NCBI GenBank assembly: GCA_963748385.1
Contig: CAVVIQ010000013.1
Location: 1 to 64,000 of the forward strand
Direction of reading: 5' to 3'
From: Rhodoblastus sp963748385
GTDB lineage: Bacteria > Pseudomonadota > Alphaproteobacteria > Rhizobiales > Beijerinckiaceae
DNA: 64,000 nucleotides
Part shown: piece by piece, positions 1-7,518 of the stretch
Position numbering within the stretch: position 1 is the first letter of the stretch
How the letters are laid out: each line of letters opens with the position of its first letter
The notes under the pieces: model-generated
The model's database searches: none
The model's input: the letters and a program-made list of their open reading frames with translations, nothing else
Told to the model about the DNA's origin: nothing
Translations under genes and position numbers: made by a program

Positions 1-1
1 C

Positions 2-268
2 GGCTTCTTCCTACTGGTCATCCTCGGCTCGACGGAAAGTCGCGCTCCGGCCGGCTTCGCCGGGATCGCCATCGGTCTCACGCTCACGTTGATCCACCTG
101 ATTTCCATCCCGGTCACCAACACCTCGGTCAATCCGGCGCGCTCGACGGGCCCGGCCTTGTTCGCCGGCGGCATCGCCCTGCAGCAGCTCTGGCTGTTCT
201 GGGTCGCGCCGCTGGCCGGCGCGGCGATCGCAGGCTTCCTGCACAAGACAGCCTTGGCCGAGAAATAA
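2..268 (+). CDS. aqpZ: Aquaporin Z, C-terminal fragment
   Basis: This is the last 88 residues of an inner-membrane water channel; the gene begins before the window. The fragment holds the second NPA box (NPARS, fragment residues 44-48) inside the helix TNTSVNPARSTGPA. Three residues that line the selectivity filter in E. coli AqpZ are present in the matching places: His in LIHLIS (fragment residue 32), Thr in VTNTS (41) and Arg in NPAR (47). The combination His+Thr+Arg marks a strict water channel rather than a glycerol facilitator. Two further hydrophobic membrane stretches and a short cytoplasmic tail ending LAEK follow. The identification is firm; only the start is missing. Confidence 0.93.
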   Translation, partial: GFFLLVILGSTESRAPAGFAGIAIGLTLTLIHLISIPVTNTSVNPARSTGPALFAGGIALQQLWLFWVAPLAGAAIAGFLHKTALAEK

Positions 269-701
269 TTCGGCAGGAAATTAGAACCGGCGCGCCGCAA
301 GAAGAGCGATCTTCAACCGGCGCGGCGGCCATAACGTCGCTCGCGGCGGGCGCAACGTCCATCGCGGCGGCCACAATACGGGTCGTCGGCGGCGGTCGCG
401 GCGCCTGGGGGAGCGGCTATCGCTGGGCGCCGGCGGCCTCGTCGTGGCGTAGGCCGCCGCGCCGGGACCGTGCTTGTCCCATACGAAGCAAATCGGAACA
501 TGAACTTGACACCAGGCGGGGGACTTTATCGACGCTAAAGGCCGAGGCGTTTACAGGGTGGAATTTTGGATGGTGTTCTGATCCTTCGGCGACGACGTAC
601 GAACAGAGAGCAAAAATTCGGCGGCGCGCCCTGTAAAGTTGATGTCGAGGGGCGTGTCCGAAAAAACTGCGTTGCGAGCGGTTCAAGGATTGGTGATCGA
701 G
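269..701. other. Gene-poor stretch, possible gene remnant
   Basis: No convincing intact gene lies here. Around 320-440 the forward frames encode a Gly/Arg/His-rich run (RGGHN, RGGRN, RGGHN) followed, after a frame change, by GYRWAP. This resembles the tail of the small Gly-rich secreted proteins common in Hyphomicrobiales, but stops and frame changes prevent any continuous reading. The remnant reading is inference. The 3' part, from about 540, becomes less GC-rich and leads into the phosphatase gene. Confidence 0.3.
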
Positions 702-1370
702 ATGGGTCTTACCGTTGTCGTCGGCGACATCCACGGTATGGCGGATAAGCTCCAGCGACTGCTGTCAAAGATCGACGAGTGGCTAGATTCCTTGCATTGC
801 GAAGAGCCCGTCCAATTCATTTTTCTTGGCGATTATGTCGATCGAGGACCGGACTCGAAATGGGTCATAGGCAAACTCCGCGCAATGCAGAAGGCTGGCG
901 CAATTTGCCTACGTGGCAACCACGAACAGCTGATGATTGATTCAACCGAGTCGCCGATTGGGGAGCAAAATTTTTTATTCAATGGCGGGACCAGCACGCG
1001 GGAATTGTTCGGGTCTGTTGAGTTGTTCAAGGAAGCGCAAAACTGGATGAAAACGTTGCCGACATTTTATGAGGATGAGTTACGCTACTACGTCCACGCC
1101 GGGATAAGGCCACGAATTCCGTTAGCTCAGCAGGACGACTATACACGCTTGTGGATTAGGGGCGAGTTTCTTCGATTCTCGGGGCCGTTCCCAAAATACG
1201 TCGTCCATGGTCATTCACCGACGACGAGGATCAATCCCGCTCAGACCACGCCCGATATTAGGGACAATAGGTGCAATGTTGATACCGGAGCCGGTTGGGA
1301 GAAAGCTTTGTCGGCGGCATTATTTGACAATCAACAGTTTAAGCCGATTTATACGATCAGCACTTTGTGA
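702..1370 (+). CDS. PPP-family metallophosphatase (ApaH/PrpE-like)
   Basis: The 222-residue protein carries the complete metal-binding signature of PPP phosphatases: GDIHG (residues 8-12), GDYVDRG (43-49), GNHE (72-75), His in VHAG (132) and HGH (169-171). These coordinate two metals for phosphoester hydrolysis. The family includes protein Ser/Thr phosphatases and dinucleoside tetraphosphatases; the substrate cannot be told. The reading frame is open further upstream to 639, but the core fold begins at VVVGDIHG, so ATG 702 is preferred, with AAGGA at 685-689 somewhat far upstream; GTG 693 is the alternative. Base composition is clearly more AT-rich than neighbouring genes, and the gene sits on the 3' side of tRNA-Ser, suggesting acquisition. 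Confidence 0.85.
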   Translation: MGLTVVVGDIHGMADKLQRLLSKIDEWLDSLHCEEPVQFIFLGDYVDRGPDSKWVIGKLRAMQKAGAICLRGNHEQLMIDSTESPIGEQNFLFNGGTSTRELFGSVELFKEAQNWMKTLPTFYEDELRYYVHAGIRPRIPLAQQDDYTRLWIRGEFLRFSGPFPKYVVHGHSPTTRINPAQTTPDIRDNRCNVDTGAGWEKALSAALFDNQQFKPIYTISTL

Positions 1371-1622
1371 TTTCTGCGGTGAGAGTCGGCGTCAATCGCC
1401 CAGCGCGCCAACTCAAAAAAATCCAATCGATTCTCGTATTCAACGGCGCCCAGACATCCCCCGAGCTTCGGGAGACGATTGCGAGTTCGACGTCGAGCGA
1501 TTATCAGTCGTCAAAATCCCGTAACGTACGACACAATCCGGCGCCGGAATGTGCGTTAATATGTTCGCAGATATAGCGTGACCTAAAATTTAGCTGGTAA
1601 ATCAATGTGTTAATGCCGTAAA

Positions 1623-1712
1623 TGGCGGAGAGGGAGGGATTCGAACCCCCGATACGGTTGCCCGTATGCCGCATTTCGAGTGCGGTGCTTTCAACCACTC
1701 AGCCACCTCTCC
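1623..1712 (-). tRNA. tRNA-Ser (anticodon CGA)
   Basis: On the minus strand the 90-nt sequence folds as a class II tRNA. The acceptor stem GGAGAGG pairs with CCTCTCC, followed by discriminator G and an encoded CCA (1623-1625). The anticodon loop is CTCGAAA with CGA read from 1678-1676. A long variable arm (ATACGG-GCAA-CCGTAT) is typical of tRNA-Ser, and the T loop is TTCGAAT. It reads UCG codons. It is transcribed toward the phosphatase gene, away from rplU. Confidence 0.97.
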
Positions 1713-1836
1713 ATCCGGGGCGCGTCGGCGGGCCTGGCCCGTCTCGTGGTGAGGCGGCGAAATATCAGGCCGCGCGGCCGCGCGCAAGCGGCTTCGCCCG
1801 GCGCATGCGAAAATCATTCGCGCGAAACATCCGCGC

Positions 1837-1865
1837 TTGACTTCGCCAAGCGCCCGGCATAGGAA
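1837..1865 (+). promoter_or_regulatory. Candidate sigma-70-type promoter for rplU-rpmA
   Basis: TTGACT at 1837-1842 is followed after 17 bp by TAGGAA at 1860-1865, a fair housekeeping -35/-10 pair about 200 bp upstream of rplU. The remaining 1713-2064 interval between tRNA-Ser and rplU shows no gene. Consensus match only; no transcript evidence. Confidence 0.35.
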
Positions 1866-2064
1866 ACCCAACGGTTTGTCGTGGCTCGCCGCCGCGGCAT
1901 TTGCGTTTTTCGGGCTTGCCGAACCGTTCGACTTGGCCGAAATCGCCCGCAACCGGAACCCTGAAGGCGAAAACGCCGCGGGGCTCCAGTCCACCCGGTT
2001 CAACTGCAAAGAAGCCGGCCGCGTCTTTTGGCGTAGAGCCGGATATCGAACACGAGGAAGAACG

Positions 2065-2376
2065 ATGTTCGCAGTCATCAAAACCGGCGGCAAGCAATAT
2101 CGCGTCGCCGCCGACGAGAAGATCACCGTCATGTCGCTGGAAGGCGAAGCCGGTTCCGTCATTACCTTTTCCGACGTTCTGATGGTCGAGAAGGACGGCG
2201 CCGCCCAGATCGGCGCGCCTTTCGTCGCCGGCGCCTCCGTGAAGGCTGAGATCGTCGAGCAGACCCGCGGCCCGAAGGTCATTGCCTTCAAGAAGCGCCG
2301 CCGCCAGAATTCCAAGCGCAAGCGCGGGCACCGTCAGGATCTGACGGTCGTGCGCATCACCGAAGTCGTCGGCTGA
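2065..2376 (+). CDS. rplU: 50S ribosomal protein L21
   Basis: The 103-residue protein is of normal L21 length. It begins MFAVIKTGGKQYRV, the conserved N-terminus that fixes the start at ATG 2065, with GAGGAAG at about 2054-2060 as ribosome binding site. The basic C-terminal part with FKKRRR and KRKRGHRQ is the L21 signature that contacts 23S rRNA. It is followed 71 bp downstream by rpmA, the universal partner in this operon. Longer upstream extensions of the frame are not coding. Confidence 0.98.
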   Translation: MFAVIKTGGKQYRVAADEKITVMSLEGEAGSVITFSDVLMVEKDGAAQIGAPFVAGASVKAEIVEQTRGPKVIAFKKRRRQNSKRKRGHRQDLTVVRITEVVG

Positions 2377-2447
2377 CCGCCTCGCGCTTCACGGACTGAC
2401 ATGCAGCCGCCGCGGAGGCGGCAGAACAACCATTTCGGAGCAGGACA

Positions 2448-2720
2448 ATGGCTCACAAGAAAGCAGGCGGTTCGTCCCGCAACGGGCGCGACTCGGAAGG
2501 CCGTCGCCTTGGCGTGAAGAAATTCGGCGGCGAAAACGTGGTCGCCGGCAATATCCTCGTGCGGCAGCGCGGCACCAAATGGCACGCCGGCGCCAATGTC
2601 GGCATCGGCAAGGACCACACCCTGTTCGCCCTCGTGGACGGCAAGGTGGTCTTCAAGACCCAGGGGGCCCGATCCGTGATCACGGTAGCGCCCGCCCCGG
2701 CGGCTGCGGCCGCGGAATAA
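2448..2720 (+). CDS. rpmA: 50S ribosomal protein L27
   Basis: The 90-residue protein starts MAHKKAGGSSRNGRDS, the invariant L27 N-terminus that reaches toward the peptidyl-transferase centre. There is no Firmicutes-type cleavable leader. The conserved GGENVVAGNILVRQRG and GTKWHAGANVGIGKDHTLFA regions follow. The tail (TVAPAPAAAAAE) is Ala-rich and variable in the family. ATG 2448 is preceded by an AGGA motif (GGAGCAGGACA). Second gene of the rplU-rpmA operon; a strong hairpin terminator lies 165 bp downstream. Confidence 0.98.
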   Translation: MAHKKAGGSSRNGRDSEGRRLGVKKFGGENVVAGNILVRQRGTKWHAGANVGIGKDHTLFALVDGKVVFKTQGARSVITVAPAPAAAAAE

Positions 2721-2884
2721 CAGAGGTCGCGATCCTCGGGACCTCGCAGGCGCAAGCCCCTTAGCCAGGTTCCGAAAGTCGATTCAGCTTATCCGGCGAG
2801 AGGCCGGGGAAACGACAAAAGGCCACGTTCCGGCGCGAAGAAGGTCACAATCTTCGGTTGGAATGAGTCCGGAGCCAAGTGCTG

Positions 2885-2912
2885 AAGGGGAAACGGCGCC
2901 GTTTCCCCTTTT
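2885..2912 (+). terminator. Rho-independent terminator after rpmA
   Basis: A perfect 26-bp palindrome (2885-2910) with arms AAGGGGAAACGGC and GCCGTTTCCCCTT ends in TTTT at 2909-2912. It can fold into a long GC-rich hairpin followed by a short U tract. It lies only 20 bp before the start codon of the next gene, so it may attenuate read-through into the acetyltransferase. Confidence 0.7.
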
Positions 2913-2932
2913 GCTTTGACCGGAGCCCGTGC

Positions 2933-3541
2933 ATGTTCCCCGAAATCGCCCGCGACGATGTGTTTCGCCTTGAAACCCGGCGGCTGTGGCTGCGCTGGCC
3001 GCGCGGATCGGACGCTCCCGCCGTATCCGCCCTCGCGGGGGATTGGGGCGTCGCCCGCTGGACGGCGCTGATTCCCCATCCCTATACGGTCGACGACGCC
3101 GAGCGCTGCATTCTGGCGGCGCGCTCAGCCAATGCGCGCGGCTCGGCCCTGCGTTTCGCGCTGACGCTCAAGGATTTCCCGCGCAAGCTGGTCGGCATGG
3201 CGGGGATCGATCAGGCGGAGGACGGCCCGAGGCTCGGTTTCTGGCTGGGGCGGCCCTATGCCGGGCGCGGCCTGATGAGCGAAGCGGCGCAGGCCTTGGC
3301 CGACGTTTTCTTCCGGATCACGGAGGCCGAGGAACTCTCCGCCGTGATCCTGACGGACAACGCCGCCTCGCGCGCCGTGCTGGAAAAATGCGGCTTTGGC
3401 GAGGGCGGGAGGTTCGAGGCCGGCTTCGGGCGCCACGCCGACAGCCCCGTCGTACGGATGACGCTGCGGCGCGACGAATGGCGGGCGTCCCCCGGCGCCG
3501 ACTTGCGGCCCGCTCTTCCCTTCGATAGAGCCATAGCCTGA
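2933..3541 (+). CDS. GNAT-family N-acetyltransferase (RimJ/RimL-like)
   Basis: The 202-residue protein starts with ETRRLWLRWP, the typical first strand of the RimJ/RimL branch of GNAT enzymes, which move an acetyl group from acetyl-CoA to an amino group. The acetyl-CoA loop is seen as YAGRGLMSEAA around residues 104-114, followed by the conserved VILTDNAASRAVLEKCGF segment. ATG 2933 is chosen because the open frame upstream of it runs through the rpmA terminator. An acetyltransferase between rpmA and obgE is a common arrangement in Hyphomicrobiales. Substrate is unknown. Confidence 0.88.
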   Translation: MFPEIARDDVFRLETRRLWLRWPRGSDAPAVSALAGDWGVARWTALIPHPYTVDDAERCILAARSANARGSALRFALTLKDFPRKLVGMAGIDQAEDGPRLGFWLGRPYAGRGLMSEAAQALADVFFRITEAEELSAVILTDNAASRAVLEKCGFGEGGRFEAGFGRHADSPVVRMTLRRDEWRASPGADLRPALPFDRAIA

Positions 3542-3603
3542 ACGAACTCTCGACGGGACATCGGCGGCCCGCGTTTTCCGCGCGGGCCGCGCCGGACCAA
3601 AAA

Positions 3604-4674
3604 ATGAAATTTCTCGACCAGGCCAAGATCTATGTGCGCTCGGGCGACGGCGGCGCAGGCTGCATGTCGTTCCGGCGCGAGAAGTTCATCGAATTCGGCG
3701 GCCCGGACGGCGGCGACGGCGGGCGCGGCGGCGATGTCGTGGCCGAATGCGTCGCCGGGCTCAATACGCTCATCGACTACCGCTACCAGCAGCATTTCAA
3801 GGCCAGGACCGGCGGCCACGGCATGGGCAAGAACCGCGCCGGGGGCCGGGGCGCCGACGCCGTGCTGAAAGTGCCGGAAGGCACGCAGATTTTCGAGGAG
3901 GACGGCGAAACCCTGATCGCCGATCTCACGGAGGTCGGCCAGCGCGCCATCATCTGCAAGGGCGGCAATGGCGGCTTCGGCAATCTCCATTTCACCACCT
4001 CGACCAATCGCGCGCCGCGCCGCGCCAATCCGGGCCAGGAGGGCGAGGAGCGCACCCTCATCCTGCGCCTGAAGCTCATCGCCGACGCCGGTCTGGTCGG
4101 CCTGCCCAACGCCGGCAAGTCGACTTTCCTGGCGACCGTCTCCGCCGCTAGGCCAAAGATCGCGGACTATCCCTTCACCACGCTCCACCCCAATCTCGGG
4201 GTGGTCCATGTCGACGGCAAGGAATTCGTGCTGGCCGACATTCCCGGCCTGATCGAGGGCGCCCACGAAGGCCACGGCCTCGGCGATCGTTTTCTCGGCC
4301 ATGTCGAGCGCACCGGCGTGATCCTGCATCTGATCGACGCCACCGGCGAACACGCCGGCAAGGATTACAAGATCGTGCGCGGCGAACTGGCCGCCTATGG
4401 CCACGGGCTGGCGGAAAAGGCGGAAATCGTCGTCCTGTCGAAAATCGATTCGGTTGACGCGGAGACATCGAAGAAACAGATCGAACGGCTGAAACGCGCC
4501 ATCCGGACCGCCGGCCCGCCGCTGGCCGAGGGCGAGAAGCCGTCCGCGCCTTGCAGGATGTCGGCGATCGCGGGCGAGGGCGTCACCGAGGTTCTGCGCG
4601 CCTTGTGGCGAGTCATCGCCGAGCGTCGGCGGCAAGAGGCGGCGAAAGCGCCGCAACCGGAGTGGCGGCCATGA
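3604..4674 (+). CDS. obgE: GTPase Obg/CgtA
   Basis: The 356-residue protein has the Obg order of domains. A Gly-rich N-terminal fold (FLDQAKIYVRSGDGGAGCMS, GGPDGGDGGRGGDV) comes first. The G domain follows with the P-loop GLPNAGKST near residue 166, switch II DIPGLIEGAHEG and the base-recognition motif LSKID. The C-terminus is short, without a TGS domain. It is a ribosome-associated GTPase for 50S assembly and stress control. Placement two genes after rpmA is the usual one. Confidence 0.97.
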   Translation: MKFLDQAKIYVRSGDGGAGCMSFRREKFIEFGGPDGGDGGRGGDVVAECVAGLNTLIDYRYQQHFKARTGGHGMGKNRAGGRGADAVLKVPEGTQIFEEDGETLIADLTEVGQRAIICKGGNGGFGNLHFTTSTNRAPRRANPGQEGEERTLILRLKLIADAGLVGLPNAGKSTFLATVSAARPKIADYPFTTLHPNLGVVHVDGKEFVLADIPGLIEGAHEGHGLGDRFLGHVERTGVILHLIDATGEHAGKDYKIVRGELAAYGHGLAEKAEIVVLSKIDSVDAETSKKQIERLKRAIRTAGPPLAEGEKPSAPCRMSAIAGEGVTEVLRALWRVIAERRRQEAAKAPQPEWRP

Positions 4675-4775
4675 GGGACGAAACCGAATTCGTGCGCGTC
4701 GGCTTTTCCCGCCCGCGCTTCATTCGAAGGTCCGGACGTCCGTCAAATGCGCATCGGGGTTGGTGACGGCGGGGT

Positions 4776-5465
4776 ATGCACATGGATCTTTCGCAAGCGA
4801 TCGGCGCGCTGATCGAGATCATCTGGGTCGATCTGGTCCTGGCCGGAGAGAACGCGATCGTGCTGGCGATGGCGACGCGGGCGCTGCCGCAGGATCAAAA
4901 ACGGATCGCGATCAATGTCGGCACGATCCTGTTCATCCTGCTGCGCGTCCTGCTCGTCTACGCCCTGATGGCGGTCGCCGATCTGCCCGGTTTCGGCTTC
5001 GCCGCCGCCGCGCTGCTGCTGTGGGCCGCGCTCTGGACGGCGAAACGCGGCGAGACCGACAAGATGCCGGAGATCAAGCCGATGCGCGCGCTCGGCCCGG
5101 TGCTGGCGGGGGCGCTGGCCTATGATGCGCAAGGCGCGCTGCTCAACATGACCGGCGTGATGGGCGCGGCCCGGGGCGACAAGCCTTTCGTGATGCTCGG
5201 TCTCGCGCTTTCGATTCCGCTGCTGGCCCTGGGCTCGGCGCAATTCGTCATGGCGCTGCGCAAGCCGCCGATGCTGTGGGCGAGCGCCGGCTTTCTCGGC
5301 TGGATCGCCGGGCGAATGGCCTCGATGGACGCGCTGGCGCTGGCGAGCCCGATGCCGGTCGGCCTGATGCGCGATTTTGCTCCGCCCTTGGGCGCGCTCA
5401 TTGCGCTCCTGCTTGCGTTCGGCTATGCGCGCTTACGGAAGATCAAGCGCGTCGAGGACCGATGA
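4776..5465 (+). CDS. TerC/YjbE-family integral membrane protein
   Basis: The 229-residue protein has about seven hydrophobic segments and the TerC-family motif WVDLVLAGENAIVLAMA at residues 17-33, with the acidic Asp and Glu inside the membrane. Members are linked to metal ion efflux, mainly Mn2+, or tellurium resistance; here the substrate is inferred only from the family. Two close starts exist, ATG 4776 and ATG 4782. The stop codon overlaps the start of the next gene (ATGA), so the two are probably co-translated. Confidence 0.8.
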   Translation: MHMDLSQAIGALIEIIWVDLVLAGENAIVLAMATRALPQDQKRIAINVGTILFILLRVLLVYALMAVADLPGFGFAAAALLLWAALWTAKRGETDKMPEIKPMRALGPVLAGALAYDAQGALLNMTGVMGAARGDKPFVMLGLALSIPLLALGSAQFVMALRKPPMLWASAGFLGWIAGRMASMDALALASPMPVGLMRDFAPPLGALIALLLAFGYARLRKIKRVEDR

Positions 5466-6490
5466 CCAAAAAAACCTTCGCCTGGCGGTTCTTCGACCTT
5501 GGCGAGAGCCAACTCGCCCTCACCTCGGTGTTTCGGCGTCCGGCGCAGATCCGGCCGGCGGCGGAATTGGCGCGAGGCTTTTATCCCATGCCGCCGGAGC
5601 CGCCCTATGCGCGGCAGGAGGGCGGCGAAACCCGACCGCCGCCCGGCGGGCTGGCGCAATTCGACGACGCCTGTTCGATCGATGGCGCGCTCATCGCAGC
5701 CGACGGATCGCTGGTCGCCGAGAGCCTTGGCGAGCACGACGCGCCGCTGCCCCGAGCGCTCCACCGCATGCGCAAAGGCGGCGTTTCCGTCCGCATATGG
5801 CCGCTGACTTCGATTCGCCGCCTTGCCGGCGCCTTCATCTTCCTGCGCCAGCCGGGCGACAGGGATTACGCGCGCTGGCTGATCGAAATCCTGCCGCGCC
5901 TGGCGGTCGCGGCGCGATTCTGCGATCTTTCGGCGTTCCAGTTCGCGGTCCCGCGCCAGCGCCGCGGAATGATCGCGGTCGTCCGCGAATCCTTGCGTCT
6001 CTTCGGCGTGCCGCCCGAACGGGTCGTGGCCATCGGTCGCGAGCCGGTGTTTTTCCAGCGCCTGTTCTTCCCGCTGCCGGTGGCGCGTTTCAGCGCCAAA
6101 TCGCAGCGCGCCATCGACGTTCTGGAATCCGTGCCGGCCCGTTACGGCGATGCGTCCGACGCCCCGCGCCGGATTTACGTCAAGTCGGGCCGCGCGTCGC
6201 CGTTCTTCGATCTGCTCCAGCCCTTGGGCTTTGTCGAAGTCGAGCCGGAGCGGATGAATTTTTCCGAATGCGCGCAGGCTTTTTCCAGGGCCGAATGGAT
6301 CGCCGGGACGCCGGGCGCTGGCCTCGCCAACGCGGTTTTCGCGCCGCGCGGCCTGCGGCTGGCGGCGTTTGCGGCCGATGAGGAGAGCGATATCTATTAT
6401 CGCGATCTCGCCGAGGCGAAACAGGGACGCTTCCTGTCGCTCCGCGCGCAGCGCAATTCGGCCGCTGGCCTGAAAAAATTCTTCGCCTGA
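5462..6490 (+). CDS. Glycosyltransferase family 61-like protein
   Basis: The 342-residue protein resembles GT61/DUF563 glycosyltransferases in its second half: RIYVKSGRASPFFDLL, then a helix-rich segment, then AGTPGAGLANAVFAPRG near residues 280-296, which matches the Gly-rich nucleotide-sugar loop of the family. It probably transfers a sugar to a surface glycan. The first half has no motif I recognise. ATG 5462 overlaps the terC-like stop by four bases. It converges with the ChbG-like gene seven bases downstream. Confidence 0.65.
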   Translation: MTKKTFAWRFFDLGESQLALTSVFRRPAQIRPAAELARGFYPMPPEPPYARQEGGETRPPPGGLAQFDDACSIDGALIAADGSLVAESLGEHDAPLPRALHRMRKGGVSVRIWPLTSIRRLAGAFIFLRQPGDRDYARWLIEILPRLAVAARFCDLSAFQFAVPRQRRGMIAVVRESLRLFGVPPERVVAIGREPVFFQRLFFPLPVARFSAKSQRAIDVLESVPARYGDASDAPRRIYVKSGRASPFFDLLQPLGFVEVEPERMNFSECAQAFSRAEWIAGTPGAGLANAVFAPRGLRLAAFAADEESDIYYRDLAEAKQGRFLSLRAQRNSAAGLKKFFA

Positions 6491-6496
6491 AGGCGC

Positions 6497-7342
6497 TTAC
6501 ATCGCCGAGAGCCGGGCCAGTCTCGCGCCCGCCGCGCCCAGGATCTGCGAAAAACGGTCGGACAGCAGAAAGGCCAGTTCGACTTCGCGGGAGGCTGTCA
6601 CCGGGTCGAGCCGCGCCAACTCCCCGTCGACATGGCCGGGATGGCACATGATCAGCGGTTTTCCGCCGGGCGCGCGTAGATAGCTGGCGAAATCCTCCCC
6701 GTAATCCGTTTTGGGGTCGAAGTCGGAAAAGCCGGAAAAGCCGTCGTTGGTCGCAAATCCCGCCGCCCTGGCCTTGGCGCGGAAGCCGCGCGCCAGCCCG
6801 GCGACGGTCAAGGCCTTGCCCCAGTGTTTTCCCCGCGCGAAAATTCTTTTCGGCCGGTCGCCGCTGTCGCGCAGCCATGTTTTCTCCGCAAGCCCGCGTT
6901 GCGCAAGCTCGGCGATGATCTCGTCGGCGATCCCGGGCAGGACCTGGACATGCTGATGGCCGTCCACGAAATCCGGCGGGGCGCCACAAGAGTCCTCGAA
7001 AACGTCGAGCTGGCGACGCAATTCGTCGCGGATTTCCGCGCGCGGCAGAACGCCGCGCCAGGCGGCGGGCGCGATGGCGTTCATCGTCGGAAAGGCGCCG
7101 TTGGGCGCGAAGGCGGGCATTTTGCTCAAGGGCCCGCCGAGCGTCAGGTTGAAATGCAGGCCGAGATCGGCGTCGGGGCCGAGATCGCGAAAGGCCTTCG
7201 CGGCCTCGGGCCAGTTTTTCTGCGTCGTCATCGCCGAAGTCGCGGTGAGCCGCCCGGCGGCCAGGGCTTCGAGAATCCCTCGTGTCACGGCGGGCGAAAG
7301 GGCGAAATCGTCGGCGCAGAGCGCGAAGGCGGAGGAGGGCAT
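6497..7342 (-). CDS. ChbG/HpnK-family carbohydrate deacetylase
   Basis: The 281-residue protein has the YdjC/ChbG/HpnK fold motifs: CADDFALSPAV at the N-terminus with the catalytic Asp pair, LGLHFNLT with a metal His, FVDGHQHVQVLPG with two more His, and MCHPGHVD near the C-terminus. These enzymes remove acetyl groups from N-acetyl sugars or, as HpnK, act in hopanoid side-chain metabolism. No other hopanoid gene is in the window. The start at 7342 places the ADDF strand directly at the N-terminus; an upstream open extension runs toward divergent murJ and is unlikely to be translated. Confidence 0.82.
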   Translation of the reverse strand: MPSSAFALCADDFALSPAVTRGILEALAAGRLTATSAMTTQKNWPEAAKAFRDLGPDADLGLHFNLTLGGPLSKMPAFAPNGAFPTMNAIAPAAWRGVLPRAEIRDELRRQLDVFEDSCGAPPDFVDGHQHVQVLPGIADEIIAELAQRGLAEKTWLRDSGDRPKRIFARGKHWGKALTVAGLARGFRAKARAAGFATNDGFSGFSDFDPKTDYGEDFASYLRAPGGKPLIMCHPGHVDGELARLDPVTASREVELAFLLSDRFSQILGAAGARLARLSAM

Positions 7343-7518
7343 GGCGGAGGGAGTGGGACGAACCAGGCCTCTTTCTTGCGCATTTTCGCGGCGCGGCATA
7401 GAGCTTGAAGGCGAAAAGCAAAATCTTGAGTCTCGCATTCCGATCCCGGGCGGGGCCTCCGCCGCGCCGGGAGGCGAATGCCCCCCTCCCTCGACCCGTT
7501 CGCGAGCGCCGCCGGCCC

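Noticed and set aside
3256..4656. 466-codon minus frame opposite obgE
   Set aside because: Low-complexity Arg/Ala/Gly product antisense to a complete obgE.
4671..4766. 31-codon ORF overlapping the obgE stop (ATGA)
   Set aside because: Short, basic, no ribosome binding site of its own and no protein-like pattern.
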